NCBI GenBank assembly: GCA_029582155.1
Contig: CM055901.1
Location: forward strand, 42,309,616 to 42,373,615
Length of the DNA stretch: 64,000 nucleotides
Direction of reading: 5' to 3'
Origin: Panopea generosa
Lineage: Eukaryota > Mollusca > Bivalvia > Adapedonta > Hiatellidae
The position numbers and the translations under genes were made by a program. How positions within the stretch are numbered: position 1 is the stretch's first letter; the number at the start of each line of letters is the position of its first letter. The notes under the pieces are model-generated. The model did no database searches. It saw nothing but the letters and a program-made list of their open reading frames with translations, and had not been told where the DNA came from. This document shows positions 62,923 to 64,000 of this stretch, one piece after another.

Positions 62923-64000
62923 GACAAAATCCTGACTAAAACTTACTGACCTACGGTATAATTCAAATAGTGCATTGACAATCTTCAGATCAATCGAACT
63001 TGAAATTCAAGAAGAGTCGCCGATTTTCCCAAAGGCAATATTACCGCATACTGTTTAACTGAGAAAATACTGACAAGGTGAAGTTTTTGATACTTTTATA
63101 GTTTTAATGCGCATTTGCACGCCTATCAGATGGTGCTATTAACTCAGGACTAAATAAGATTTTGAATATCACAGCTACGTGTTCATTTATAGTTTTGAAT
63201 GTACGCCTACCCACAATGTCTTATTTCAGTCTATTTTAGTCTTTCTTCGAAAAAATTATATCTTACCCTATATATTAAATACCGATCTAACATTCATCAC
63301 TTCTTACTTTTTGTCATTTAAATGTTTTACATCATTACGGTTTAAGCAATATTATTTATTATGAGTTATTTTTATTTATGATTTCTTTTTAAATCTAGAT
63401 GTGCAAGCTGTGTGACGGCCGTAAAATACCACAGTGTCGTTAATATTGTTCATACCTTGGGCTGAGTTATAATGTTGCTTCAAACAAAACATCACTTAAC
63501 CCAGTTCTAGCGTGAGGTGGGGTGGGGTGAGGTAAGGTGGGGTGGGGGCAACGATTACATAGTTAGTCATGCTAATATTCTAACAAGAAATATACAAACA
63601 AATTGTATACCAGTTAAATTTTTTATAGTGTGTATCTTTATAAATATATAAGTGGTAAGGGAATGGGAATGCTACAAACACTGAACCAGACAATAATAAA
63701 AAAATAATGATTTGTTGGGAATGTAGGCTATTCCAGAACCTGATATCTCCCGAAGCAAATCTATAAACCCCAATGGGAAAGCAGGGACTTCTATGCCTGT
63801 CTATGCGTAGCAATTGAACACTTACTAAACTATGACGTCATTGATACTTTCTCTGAAGCTATTGACCACTCAGCTATTTAACAGACTGAATCAGGAGAGC
63901 TGGGTTCGTACTACATGTACATACTATTGGGAATATCAACACTGGGATACAGATACAGACAAATCTATAAATATTATTTTCAGCAGTCGTCTCCAACCTT
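62923..64000. other. Spacer with a G-rich tract
   Basis: No supported gene. 63513-63548 carries four runs of four or more G. Confidence 0.45.

Overview
This is a stretch of invertebrate nuclear genome, most likely from a bivalve mollusc. The evidence is: one intron-split gene exon; Tc1-like, Ty3/gypsy and several non-LTR (LINE) elements; a tRNA-derived SINE; a dispersed repeat ending in TGGCGTTAAAC and a recurring AAGGGAGATAAT motif, both of which I associate with molluscan genomes; AT-rich spacers; and a 500-base run of N (assembly gap). There are no bacterial operons, CRISPR arrays or rRNA genes. The species cannot be named from the sequence.

Only one host gene is recognisable: the last coding exon (52834-54958, minus strand) of an orthologue of CBARP/BARP, the regulator of voltage-gated calcium channel beta subunits. 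All other coding sequence belongs to mobile elements or their wrecks.

Layout. 0.4-4.2 kb: broken Tc1-like transposase, Ty3/gypsy remnant with a putative LTR, and a complete but inactivated Tc1-like transposon with TIRs. 6.1-12.0 kb: two minus-strand LINE remnants, one split by a 68-bp minisatellite. 12.4-14.7 kb: 44-bp satellite holding a Harbinger-like MITE. 15.3-15.9 kb: dispersed element A and a short array. 16.2-18.5 kb: wreck of a cysteine-tailed invertebrate repeat-encoded protein. 19.4 kb: hairpin MITE. 19.6-23.0 kb: CR1-like LINE running into the gap. 23.9 kb: SINE. 24.5-29.4 kb: 55-bp array with higher-order structure. 29.6-45.3 kb: 65-bp satellite interrupted by a 10.9-kb foldback-type element, itself interrupted by a 7.6-kb I-group LINE. 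46-51 kb: SINE-like repeat, microsatellites, 52-bp and 37-bp arrays. 52.8-55.0 kb: CBARP exon. 56.2-59.7 kb: dispersed element B with a 35-bp array and then a 94-bp array. 59.7-64 kb: spacer.

Main observations. (1) A clear nest: satellite, then a foldback element with 530-600 bp TIRs built of 21-bp subrepeats and a 6-bp target duplication, then a LINE with a 12-bp target duplication. (2) The 68-bp minisatellite is an amplified slice of the reverse transcriptase reading frame of the LINE that flanks it on both sides. (3) The 35-bp array in dispersed element B is an expansion of a segment that is single-copy in element A. Tandem arrays occupy roughly 30 percent of the window, and at least three of them arose from or inside mobile elements.
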